64,000 bases of DNA, taken from the NCBI RefSeq assembly GCF_003938605.1, contig NZ_RHWX01000010.1, positions 81,091 through 145,090 on the forward strand. Direction: 5' to 3'. Below, one piece after another: positions 36,904-44,476 of this stretch; within the stretch, counting starts at the first letter, position 1, and the number at the start of each line of letters is the position of its first letter. The notes under the pieces are model-generated. The model searched no databases, was not told where the DNA came from, and saw only the letters and a program-made list of their open reading frames with translations. Position numbers and translations under genes: made by a program. Source of the DNA: Brevundimonas sp. 357 (GTDB taxonomy: Bacteria > Pseudomonadota > Alphaproteobacteria > Caulobacterales > Caulobacteraceae).

Positions 36904-38757
36904 ATGCCGCTCTACTTGGTCGGAGAGACGATTGACGCAAAGCGAGCCCATCAGCGCGCCCAAGCCGGCGAGCTGATCCAACTGGTGCGCGGCGTCTATG
37001 TCGATCACGACGCCGACGCCGATGCCACGGTCCTGGGGCACGCGGTTCGCATCGCGCACTACCTTTATCCCAACGCCTATCTGTCGTCCGCCAGTGCGAT
37101 GCTGCTCTTGCCCACGCCGGATGGGCGGTTGTTCCTCAGCGGCCGGCGCAATCAGCGCACGCGGATACGAGCGCTGGAGATCGTCCAGAACAAAGCACCG
37201 GCCCATCCTTCGACCGCGACGGCGGTGGTCGGCGACGATCTTGGCGAGCTGCACATCGACGTCTCCTCGCCGCGCCAGCGCTTTCTGGAGGCCTTCCGGC
37301 TGCGCAGCGAACACGCCAGCGCGATTACCGCGGACATGCGCGTCCAGATGGCCGCACGGCTCGTCGAGGAGCATGGCGCTCCCCAGGCCGCAGCCGACGC
37401 TGTCTGGGCGTTGGCGCGAGAGAACGGATGGTATCGCGAGGGCGAGGGCGCCGAGCGCTTCCTGATGGCGCAGCCGGGCACGGCCAAGGCGCCGGTCAAC
37501 AAGGCCGCGCTCGATCTCCTGGTCGCCTGGCATGGCGAGCCGCTCGGTAGGCTGACTCATGACGGGTTCGAGTGGCGCTGGAAGCCGCAGCGGCGCACTG
37601 GCCCCGTACTGGTGCGCGAGACCACACCGGGCAAGCTGCCGGCGTTCATCGAGTCACTGTTGCCGGAAGGCTGGCTCGCCCAGGTCCTGCATGAGCGCGA
37701 CGAACGCGAGGCCTTGCGGCGCGGGCGGCGCTACATGTCCAACATCACCGTTGTGGAGAGCCGCGAGGAGCTGACAGGCTTGCCAGCCGACGTGCTCGAC
37801 ACAAGGCTGGCCAGCTTTTCCGAGGATGGCCGCTTCACGGGCATCTATGCCGGACCGGCGCGCGGTGAGATCGAGGAGACGTTCGAGCAGAGCCTGGCGC
37901 GCATCTTCGCGCGGGCCGAGACCCCGCGCCTGTCGGGCATCCAGATCAAGGCGCCTATGAGCCTGACCTCAGAAGGGAGCCTCGTTCCTGCGACGGACCA
38001 GCCGTTCACCCATATCCTCAAGCCCGCCGGTACGGCGGGGTTCGAGACGTTGCCGGTCGTCGAATGGCTGTGTCTTGAGCTTGGTCGGGCCGCAGGCTTT
38101 GAGGCGCCCGACGCAGCTCTGATCGACATGCCCGACGGGATGCCGCCGGCCTTGTTGGTCGAGCGTTTCGACATTCGGCGCGGATCGAACGACCACCGCC
38201 GTCTGGCGCTGGAGGATTTCTGCTCCATTCTCGATCTTCCAACTTCCGCAAAATACGACGGCACGATCGAGCGCATGGCCCGGGGTCTGCGTCCGCTGTC
38301 GACCGATCCCGCCGCCGATCTGGACATTCTGTTCCGACGAGCGGTGTTTGCCTGGCTGATCGCCGATGGCGACATGCACCTGAAGAACCTGGCCATGCTC
38401 AAGATGGCCGAGGCGGGCGCCAAGACGTTCACGACCGTACGCTTCGCGCCCCTCTACGACGCGGTCACTACCCGGGTCTTTCCGGGCCTCGCCGTCGACC
38501 GAATGGCGCTGAAGCTCAACGGCAAGGACGATCGCCTGACGCGGCAGGATTTCCTGGCGTTGGCGCGCACCATCGGCCTGACCGCCAGTGACGCCCAGTC
38601 GGCGATGAACGAGATCGCCGATCGGCTCACGAAACGCGCCCAGACATTGAGCTTGCCAGCGTTCGCGGGTCAGACCGATGCGGCGCGAGGCGTGCAGGAC
38701 AAGGTGATCGCCCTGATCGAGGCCCGATGCGCCCGGCTTGGCGGTCCAGCGGAATAA
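36904..38757 (+). CDS. AbiEi-like antitoxin fused to HipA kinase toxin
   Basis: This 617-residue protein joins two modules that are usually separate genes. Residues 1 to about 200 look like an AbiEi-type antitoxin: LIQLVRGVYVDHDAD, NAYLSSASAMLL and DVSSPRQRFLEAF follow the AbiEi order of winged helix and C-terminal domain. From about 205 comes HipA_N with GEPLGRLTHDGF and AFIESLLPEGW. HipA_C (about 340-580) keeps LSGIQIKAPMSL (Gly-rich loop region), HILKPAG (ATP Lys), ERFDI, GDMHLKNLAML (catalytic loop) and FAPLYDAVTT (metal Asp). The kinase should be active; in HipA the target is a tRNA synthetase. No hipB gene is present. ATG 36904 is favoured; ATG 36889 is inside O2. Confidence 0.82.
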   Translation: MPLYLVGETIDAKRAHQRAQAGELIQLVRGVYVDHDADADATVLGHAVRIAHYLYPNAYLSSASAMLLLPTPDGRLFLSGRRNQRTRIRALEIVQNKAPAHPSTATAVVGDDLGELHIDVSSPRQRFLEAFRLRSEHASAITADMRVQMAARLVEEHGAPQAAADAVWALARENGWYREGEGAERFLMAQPGTAKAPVNKAALDLLVAWHGEPLGRLTHDGFEWRWKPQRRTGPVLVRETTPGKLPAFIESLLPEGWLAQVLHERDEREALRRGRRYMSNITVVESREELTGLPADVLDTRLASFSEDGRFTGIYAGPARGEIEETFEQSLARIFARAETPRLSGIQIKAPMSLTSEGSLVPATDQPFTHILKPAGTAGFETLPVVEWLCLELGRAAGFEAPDAALIDMPDGMPPALLVERFDIRRGSNDHRRLALEDFCSILDLPTSAKYDGTIERMARGLRPLSTDPAADLDILFRRAVFAWLIADGDMHLKNLAMLKMAEAGAKTFTTVRFAPLYDAVTTRVFPGLAVDRMALKLNGKDDRLTRQDFLALARTIGLTASDAQSAMNEIADRLTKRAQTLSLPAFAGQTDAARGVQDKVIALIEARCARLGGPAE

Positions 38758-39029
38758 GCGCCCTGCGCGCCACGGCTGCAATCGGATTTGCAGCTCGGCG
38801 AGATCCTCGGCCGCCGTTTCCGTTCCGAGTAAGGGTGAGTTGAAAGCTTCGAGCACGCTGCCGAGCCGCGCGCCGCCTTCTCGTCCTTGTAGTCGGCCAA
38901 CCACATCGCAAAACGGCCGCGCATCTGGAACTTGTTGATGGCCGGCTTCTTCCCTTCGACGACCGGGTGATCGACCTCGATCTGCGAGGGACGGATGGAA
39001 AGGGCGTCGAAGATCGCCTTGCTGACGCC

Positions 39030-39225
39030 GCTCACGCGATCGGCGGCGACTTCGCGCCGACCTCGCCCTCGACCCGGCGAGCCGTGTCGCCGCACGCCGC
39101 CTTGGCCACACGGTCAAAGGGACCTTTTGCCGAGCTGCTGATGTAGAGAAGGCCGCTGGCCTGGTCCCAGTGCAGCATGTGCAGATCCCAAGCGACGTTG
39201 ATGGCGTGCAGCCGCATCACGTCCA
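39030..39225 (-). pseudogene. Helicase-like gene fragment (reverse orientation)
   Basis: The reading LDVMRLHAINVAWDLHMLHW followed by ASGLLYISSSAKGPFDRVAK and CGDTARRVEGE recalls a region of large SNF2/DEAD-box helicases found in defence islands. It ends in a stop at about 39032. A one-base shift leads into another open stretch on the same strand to about 38850 (ADRVSGVSKAIFDALSIRPS, INKFQMRGRFAMWLADYKDE) that I do not recognise. No intact helicase exists here. Confidence 0.4.
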
Positions 39226-39303
39226 GAACTTCTTCGTCGAGGCCTTCCAGCACCTTGGCGGACGGATGAAGCGGCGGGAGGGGACGCGCTGGGAGATCAC
39301 CCA
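39226..39303 (+). pseudogene. Helicase-like gene fragment (forward orientation)
   Basis: Read on the plus strand this segment gives FFVEAFQHLGGRMKRREGTR followed by WEITH, which is close to a motif (EAF-LGG---REG-RWEITHVP) in the same type of large helicase as the neighbouring reverse-strand fragment. Two motifs of one protein lying back to back on opposite strands indicates inversion or shuffling. The frame then runs into unrelated sequence to 39454. Confidence 0.35.
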
Positions 39304-39528
39304 TGCCGTCTTCGAAGAAGCTCGCGAGGCGCTGCGAGTTCTGGATATGGCGGTCGCCAACGCTGCGGCCACGAGCCGCGGCGTCGTCGGCCGACTGACG
39401 CTTGGCCTCACCGCCTTCCTGTCAACCGGCCGGCTGCCGAAGGCGCCGTCATAGGCCTGCTTATCGCTCGTGGAAGGGGCGCGAGACGCGGAGTCCCGCA
39501 GCGGGCGTCGGGCCTTACGCTCCGAGCT

Positions 39529-39660
39529 TCAAGGATGAGGATCGTCAGTGACGTCGGGCTCGCTGGACTTGGTCGGCATCGCTGTCCGTTTGACATATTT
39601 GAACGCGGCTACGGCGACGGCGATGCAAAGGGCGCAGAGGATAGGCAAGACATAGTTCAT
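39529..39660 (-). CDS. Very small membrane protein A (43 aa)
   Basis: ATG 39660 opens a 43-residue frame with one N-terminal hydrophobic segment (MNYVLPILCALCIAVAVAAF) and a charged, Pro- and Asp-containing tail (KYVKRT...SSEPDVTDDPHP). The ATG overlaps the stop of the small gene upstream (ATGA), a sign of translational coupling that argues for a real gene. No family is recognised. Confidence 0.5.
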   Translation of the reverse strand: MNYVLPILCALCIAVAVAAFKYVKRTAMPTKSSEPDVTDDPHP

Positions 39661-39782
39661 AGTCGGTCTCCGACGATCCAACCCTTGCCCATCCGCCTGA
39701 ACGCGCTGCTAATCCGCGCAAGCCCTGCAGCAACAGGCACAGCCGCGAGACAAACGAGGATGAAGGCGAATAGATCGTCCAT
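39657..39782 (-). CDS. Very small membrane protein B (41 aa)
   Basis: ATG 39782 opens a 41-residue frame with a hydrophobic N-terminal segment (MDDLFAFILVCLAAVPVAAG) and a basic tail (RRMGKGWIVGDRL). Its stop overlaps the start of protein A. Single-helix proteins of this size often serve as subunit stabilisers or regulators of larger membrane complexes, but no partner is seen nearby. Confidence 0.45.
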   Translation of the reverse strand: MDDLFAFILVCLAAVPVAAGLARISSAFRRMGKGWIVGDRL

Positions 39783-39830
39783 ATCCAACAAGCGCTCCGT
39801 GCGCCGCTAAAGTTCCTCGTCGCAAATAGG

Positions 39831-39932
39831 TCATTCGAAACCGGAAAAAGCAGCAAGCGCGAGTAGAGCCAAGGTCGCGATCAATACGGACCATTCGCCG
39901 AAGCTGGGCCGCCGTGTGGGACGTCTGCGCAA
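39831..39932 (-). CDS. Very small membrane protein C (about 33 aa)
   Basis: The frame ends at 39831 with a hydrophobic C-terminal segment (EWSVLIATLALLALAAFSGFE). TTG 39932, preceded by AAAGGG, would give 33 residues with a basic N-terminus RRRPTRRPSFG; a longer frame to 40013 is possible but low in coding character. It lies 48 bp upstream of protein B and in the same direction. Confidence 0.35.
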   Translation of the reverse strand: MRRRPTRRPSFGEWSVLIATLALLALAAFSGFE

Positions 39933-40951
39933 ATGAGACCCTTTGGTGTGATCCGGACTTGCGATCGCCGAAGGGGGCTGCGCCGCCTGACGCCGATCGC
40001 GGAGAAACAGCATGACCTGAGCTTAGCTCCTTCGATGTTTCTCGCCTCTAACTTGTGATGATTAATCGCGCCGCATCCGACTTTCACCAGGGTTTCGTCG
40101 GAGGGACGCGACAGCGCCGGTCGGCGGGTTGGCAGTTCGCCGCCTTCTCCCGGTCGGCGGCGTACGATCCGCCCCCCGGCGGCCGCCAGGCCTTTTCGGA
40201 CGCATCCTGAAGGGTGGAAGATACTCCGCGCAACGCCTGATCGCTGAAGCCGCGGGGGTATCGCTCGGATATTCTATTTGTCGCCCCCCAGGTGAACGCT
40301 GTGGTTCATGCGCGAGGCTTTCGGTGCGCAAGGCCTTCCTTGCTCGGAGTCGGCGCGCGCGGCGTTCTCTTCTGACGCGGGGCATCGGCAAGCGTTCTGC
40401 GATGAGCACGACCGAACCGTTGCAGCAAAGAGCGCCGAACGCCCAGCGAGCAGCCTTCCGTCGCCTAATCAGACCCATCTCGACGCGCTGTCACGTGCCG
40501 CGCGCCATCTCCGCTTGGCGAGGCGGGCGAGATCCCCCCTTTCACCGAGGGAACCAACGACGGCTCCGCCAGTTGGCTTCTTGCAGCCGCCATCCTCTGC
40601 GACTGTCCTCTGTTGAACCGCTGAGCCCCTCCCTGGACGCCCCAAGAGCCAGGCGAGGGGCTCTTCGCTTCGGCCGTACGTTCTGCGCCGCCAGAGGCGG
40701 CCGCCCCGCGCCGAGCGGGCCGGCGGTTTCAGCGTTTGAATGCCGGGCGGCCGTGCTGATCGGCTCATCCTGCAAACTTGGCGGAGCGCCTCGATGTCCC
40801 ACACAGACTGAGGAGAGGCGGCCGCCGATCAGTCTCCGAACTTACCGCTCAGGGGCGCGTCGGCGGTCAGTAGGCCAGTAGGGCGTCGGCCCCACGCCAG
40901 CCGACCCCGCCGCGTGTCGGCCGGGGTCGGGAAGGCGTTCACGGCTGTGCT
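39933..40951. other. About 1 kb with no convincing protein gene
   Basis: Several frames are open on both strands, but all are arginine- and proline-rich GC-driven frames without family motifs. The one structure that stands out is the promoter-hairpin pair at 40550-40663, listed separately. A GC-rich hairpin CCGACCCC / GGGGTCGG at about 40900-40930 lies just beyond the end of the BON gene and may end that transcript, although no T run follows. Confidence 0.5.
40581..40670 (+). ncRNA. Candidate small RNA with EcfG-like promoter and 3' hairpin
   Basis: GGAAC-N16-AGTT at 40550-40574 resembles a general-stress promoter. About 50 bases after the expected start comes a long hairpin, GAGCCCCTCCCTGG (40623-40636) with CCAGGCGAGGGGCTC (40649-40663), broken by a single bulge, then TTCGCTT. 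No protein frame with a start and ribosome site fits between them. The T run is weak, so termination is uncertain. Confidence 0.25.
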
Positions 40952-41730
40952 TTAGCGGCCGTCGGTGACGTCGCGGACGGTTTCGGGCGCCGCCATGGCG
41001 CTTGTCGCGCCGGGGGTGCGAGAATCGTTGATCCGCAGATTATTTTGCACGTGCTTCACCCCGGAGCAGTCATCGGCGAGGTCTTCGGCGCGGCGCTTGT
41101 CGTCGCGAGAGCGGACCGTACCGCCCAGCGTGACCTCGCCGCCGGTCACGCTAACCTCGATATCGGACGCGTCGACGCGCCAGTCGTCGCTGAGCCGGTC
41201 CGATACGTCCTCGCGGATGCGTTCGTCAGAGCGCGTGTAACCCCGAGGACCGCGACCTCGATTATTCTCTATCTCATCCATTTCTCGGCGGCGGCGGGCG
41301 TCATCATCCCCGCCCCAGGATTTGACTTCGTCCTTGGTGCGGTCCCACCAGCTGCGCTCGTTGTCGCGGTCTTCATCTCGATACCCTGGCCCGTAAGGGG
41401 GACGGCGATCCCCGCGCACAGAGCGTTCATAGCCGGATCCGGAAAACCCCTCATTGTGGAGGGAGCCGTAAGGGCGCGCACGTCCAAGCGTGTCGTCTGG
41501 ACTGTACCCATAGCGGCGAGCATAGGCAGAGCCCTCCTCGGGTCGCCGACCTTCGCTCGGATCATAGCCCGCCCGCTCTCGCGAATAGCCCCGGCCTTGG
41601 CGGTCCCCCCATAGCTTCCATCATAGGAGGAGCGGCCGCGATCTCCAAAACGCCGCTCGCCGCCGTGGCGGGACCGATCCTCCGGCCAATCCCGCCTGCT
41701 GTCGTCTTCTCTCCAGCGGTCGTCCGCCAT
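40952..41730 (-). pseudogene. BON-domain protein gene broken in a homopolymer
   Basis: The gene starts at ATG 41730 behind AGGGAGCGAGAC. The first 40 residues (MADDRWREDDSRRDWPEDRS and so on, Arg/Asp/Gly rich) are followed by a run of six C on the plus strand (41605-41610). With seven, the frame would pass on to GRGYSRERAGYDP, RRYGYSPDDTLGRARPYG, WWDRTKDEVKSWGG and a C-terminal BON domain: IREDVSDRLSDDWRVDASDI, VTLGGTVRSRDDKRRAEDLA. The full protein would be 259 residues. As it stands the frame is broken. BON proteins act at the envelope and are often stress-induced; a GGAAC-N16-CATT lies upstream. Confidence 0.8.
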
Positions 41731-42447
41731 GTCTCGCTCCCTTGAATGATCTTGATGATTAGCCGCGTTTGGCGGCCGGTCTGATAATGATCCGGAAGAT
41801 GAGCCGTTCCGCCGGAATAAAAGGTCGCGCGAGGTCTTGTTCAAGCTTAAGCGTTTCTTCGCGACTATAGACGAGAACGGAGCCGCTGACGCCGCCTTGC
41901 AGGCGAGGTCGTCGCGTGGCCCCTTTTTGATTCTCTGACGTCAGCCGGCGGCGCCTCATCTCTGACCAGCGCGGTTGAATCCGCCGTCATGGGCCTCATG
42001 AGGGAGGAGAACTCCCTTGGCCGCTATCCACCTGTTCCCTCGCCGCGCCCAGGCCCAGGTCGACCCCGTGATCGCGAAGAATCTCGCCAACGCTTCACAC
42101 CCCAGAACCGGCAGCGGCGTACCGAAGCGCGATAACCAGGCAGCGGCCAAAGTCTGCTCATTTACTGTTAACATTCATACTCCTACGCGGAGAGCTCCCC
42201 GCGAGAAGGTAAGCGCAGAAATGGCGATTTCTGTTCCCATCAACTCAATCTTGAAGGCGGGGACGTGTCGATCGCGATACCTTCGGCGTCCTCGCCGGCA
42301 GGATGGTCTTCTCACGCGTTTGACGCCGTCGCCTCTCACGGTCTTCTGGCCATGACGCGCGCCTCCTAGCGACTCCCGCGATCCGGAGCGGCGCGGACGC
42401 GCCGTCCGATTTTGGCGGATTTCCGCTGGGGCGAGGAAAGGGACGTC
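41731..42447. other. About 0.7 kb without a confident gene
   Basis: A frame from TTG 42017 (112 codons) has GGGAGGAG seven bases upstream, but its translation turns Arg/Pro-rich and matches nothing. The opposite strand has a 72-codon frame over 41956-42174, also unrecognised. The hairpin CGGACG-CGC-CGTCCG at 42394-42408 with ATTTT after it could be a weak terminator. Confidence 0.45.
41786..41810 (-). promoter_or_regulatory. EcfG-like promoter before the BON gene
   Basis: On the minus strand GGAAC (41810-41806) and CATT (41789-41786) are 16 bases apart, one mismatch from the GGAAC-N16-CGTT general-stress consensus. The expected start leaves a leader of about 50 bases to ATG 41730. Confidence 0.5.
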
Positions 42448-42472
42448 GGAACAGCCGAGCCGGCCTCACGTT
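42448..42472 (+). promoter_or_regulatory. Perfect EcfG-type promoter before the SemiSWEET gene
   Basis: GGAAC at 42448-42452, 16-base spacer, CGTT at 42469-42472: an exact match to the alphaproteobacterial general-stress sigma factor consensus. ATG 42481 is only 8 bases past the -10 box, so the message would be nearly or fully leaderless. Confidence 0.6.
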
Positions 42473-42480
42473 GGCCGGTC

Positions 42481-42756
42481 ATGGATGTCCATCTTGCGAA
42501 TATCATCGGTTCGGCTGCAGCGATCTGCTCGATTACGAGCTTTGCTCCACAGGCTTACAAGATCTGGAAGGAACGCGACGCCTCGGCGGTCAGCCTAAAA
42601 ACCTATTCTCTAACCGTCAGCTGCTTCATCCTCTGGACCATCTACGGCGTTATGACCTCAGCGTGGCCGGTGACCTTCGCCAACGCCTGCGCCCTGGTGA
42701 TGGCTTCGGCCGTGCTTCTCATGAAGTGGCGCTTCCGCGATGGAAAGTCAGCCTGA
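42481..42756 (+). CDS. SemiSWEET family transporter
   Basis: This 91-residue protein has three hydrophobic helices and the PQ-loop seen in bacterial SemiSWEET sugar transporters: IGSAAAICSITSFAPQAYKI followed by WKERDASAVSLKTYSLTVSC and WTIYGVMTSAWPVTFANACA, which includes the Trp-Asn binding-site outline. SemiSWEETs work as dimers and let sugars pass down their gradient. No ribosome site precedes ATG 42481, which agrees with the leaderless start implied by the promoter. The next gene is convergent. Confidence 0.88.
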   Translation: MDVHLANIIGSAAAICSITSFAPQAYKIWKERDASAVSLKTYSLTVSCFILWTIYGVMTSAWPVTFANACALVMASAVLLMKWRFRDGKSA

Positions 42757-42764
42757 AGGGTCGA

Positions 42765-43904
42765 TCATGCCGCGAGGGGAAAGCGAAGGGTGAAGCAACT
42801 GCCTTGACCGGGGCCGTCGCTGGCCAGTTCGATCGCGCCTTCGTGCATCTCCACCAATTGTTTGACGAGAGCGAGGCCGATGCCCAAACCTTCGCGCGAG
42901 CGATCGTCAGGGCCTTTGGATTGGGTGAACAGCTCGAAGATGCGCCCTTGAATTTCATGCGGCACGCCTACGCCGTTGTCGGCGATGTCGATCCGCACCT
43001 CATCGTCATCGATCTCGGCTGAAAGGCGGATTCGGCCCTGCGGCGGGGTATATTTGGCGGCGTTGGTGAGCAGATTGCTGATCACCTGCGACAGGCGGGT
43101 GAAATCACCCTCGAGCCACACGGGTTGAGCGGGCAGGGCGACCGTCAAATCATGGGCGCCCGCATCGATCTTGGGCCGGCTCGTATCGACGGCGGATTCG
43201 ATGATGCTGTGCAGATTCACCCGTTCTCGCTGGAGGGAGATCTTGCCCTGGTCGATACGGGCGACGTCGAGCAAATCCTCGATCAGGCGGGAGAGGTGGT
43301 GGGCCTGAACCTCCATCCGCCCCTGGATGTCGGCCTTGAGGTTCTCGTCCGATTGGCGTTCCAGAAGCTGAAGGCCGGCGCGGAGCGCCATGATCGGGTT
43401 TCGCAACTCATGGCCCAGCATGGCGATGAAGTCGTTCTTGCGCCGGTCGGCCGCGCGCAGAGCGTTGGCGTAGACTTCCAACTCGTCGCGCTGGGCGAGA
43501 ATCTCCATGCGCTGGCGGTAGAGGTCGATGAAGACGTTCGCCTTGCTGCGCAGGATATCGGTTTCGATCGGTTTCTGAATAAAGTCGACCGCTCCGGCCT
43601 CATACCCCCTGAACCGACGCTGCAGATCGGCGCTTCCCGCCGTGACGAAGATGATGGGGACGTGGCGCGCGTTCACATTGCCGCGCATGAACTCGGCCAA
43701 CTGGAATCCGTCCATGCCGGGCATCTGCACGTCCACCAGGGCGAGGGCGACGTCGTGCACCAGCAGCAGCTCAAGCGCCTCGTCGCCCGAGCAAGCCTTC
43801 AAGCAGACCACGTCCTCCCGCTTCAGCAGCGCCTCCAGGGCGAGCAGGTTCTCCTCGAGGTCGTCGACCAGCAGGAGGTGAATCGGCTGTTGCGGGCTGG
43901 TCAT
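42765..43904 (-). CDS. Receiver-histidine kinase hybrid
   Basis: This soluble 379-residue protein has an N-terminal receiver (about 8-125: LLLVDDLEENLLALEALL, phospho-Asp in LALVDVQMPGMDGFQ, Lys in IQKPIETD), a coiled coil, then a HisKA domain with MLGHELRNPIMALRAGLQLL at about 165, and an HATPase_c domain with NLLTNAAKYTPPQGRI, DNGVGVP and GLGIGLALVKQLV. A receiver placed before the kinase suggests phosphate from another kinase controls it. It ends the operon with the CheB, CheR and large kinase genes and overlaps the CheB stop. Confidence 0.9.
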   Translation of the reverse strand: MTSPQQPIHLLLVDDLEENLLALEALLKREDVVCLKACSGDEALELLLVHDVALALVDVQMPGMDGFQLAEFMRGNVNARHVPIIFVTAGSADLQRRFRGYEAGAVDFIQKPIETDILRSKANVFIDLYRQRMEILAQRDELEVYANALRAADRRKNDFIAMLGHELRNPIMALRAGLQLLERQSDENLKADIQGRMEVQAHHLSRLIEDLLDVARIDQGKISLQRERVNLHSIIESAVDTSRPKIDAGAHDLTVALPAQPVWLEGDFTRLSQVISNLLTNAAKYTPPQGRIRLSAEIDDDEVRIDIADNGVGVPHEIQGRIFELFTQSKGPDDRSREGLGIGLALVKQLVEMHEGAIELASDGPGQGSCFTLRFPLAA

Positions 43905-44476
43905 TCTGTTCCGAGACCTTTCAGATGTTGGGCGATGCGTGCGAGCGGAAGGACACGCGCCGCCGCGCAGGCTTTGCGGGCGGCCAGAGGCATGGCTTGG
44001 GCGTAGGCGGCGGCGGGTTCCTCCACCAGGGCGACCCCGCCTGCGGCGGTGACCGCGCTCAGTCCCGCAGCGCCGTCCTCATTGGCGCCGGTCAGGATCA
44101 CGCCGGTCAGGCCGGCGCCGTAGGCGTCCGCCGCGCTCTCGAACAGCACGTCGATGGAGGGGCGCGAGTAGTTGACGACCTCGTCGGAGGACAAGGCTAG
44201 ATCGCCGTTGCTCTCGATCAGGAGGTGGTAGTCCGAGGGGGCGAAGTAGACCACCCCGGGACGGGCGGTCTCCTTATCTTCGGCCTCCTTGACCTCGAGA
44301 AGGCATTTGGTTTCGAACAGGGGCGCGAGGACGTTGCTGCGGTCGGCCGGGACGTGCAGAACGATGAAGATCGGCCAAGGGAAGTCCGCCGGCAGCGTCG
44401 GGAGGAGGGCGAGCAGCGCCTGCACGCCTCCCGCGGAGGCGCCGATCGCCACCGCCCGTTGCGGCGACGGGCTCAT
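43901..44476 (-). CDS. CheB-type methylesterase domain protein
   Basis: This 191-residue protein is a bare CheB catalytic domain without receiver. The triad residues are visible: Ser in AIGASAGGVQALLALL, His in IVLHVPADRSN, and Asp in GVILTGANEDGAAGL. It has FAPSDYHLLIE, typical of CheB. It would demethylate or deamidate glutamyl residues, but no chemoreceptor is in the window. It is coupled on both sides by 4-bp overlaps. Confidence 0.9.
   Translation of the reverse strand: MSPSPQRAVAIGASAGGVQALLALLPTLPADFPWPIFIVLHVPADRSNVLAPLFETKCLLEVKEAEDKETARPGVVYFAPSDYHLLIESNGDLALSSDEVVNYSRPSIDVLFESAADAYGAGLTGVILTGANEDGAAGLSAVTAAGGVALVEEPAAAYAQAMPLAARKACAAARVLPLARIAQHLKGLGTE

Noticed and set aside
40129..40881. 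250-codon frame on the plus strand in the empty region
   Set aside because: It is rich in Arg, Pro and Ser with no motif, no ribosome site, and no coding style. Overlapping frames on the other strand are equally open.
42017..42355. 112-codon frame with TTG start and GGGAGGAG upstream
   Set aside because: The ribosome site is good, but the translation loses protein-like character after 50 residues and matches nothing I know. Kept only as a remark.
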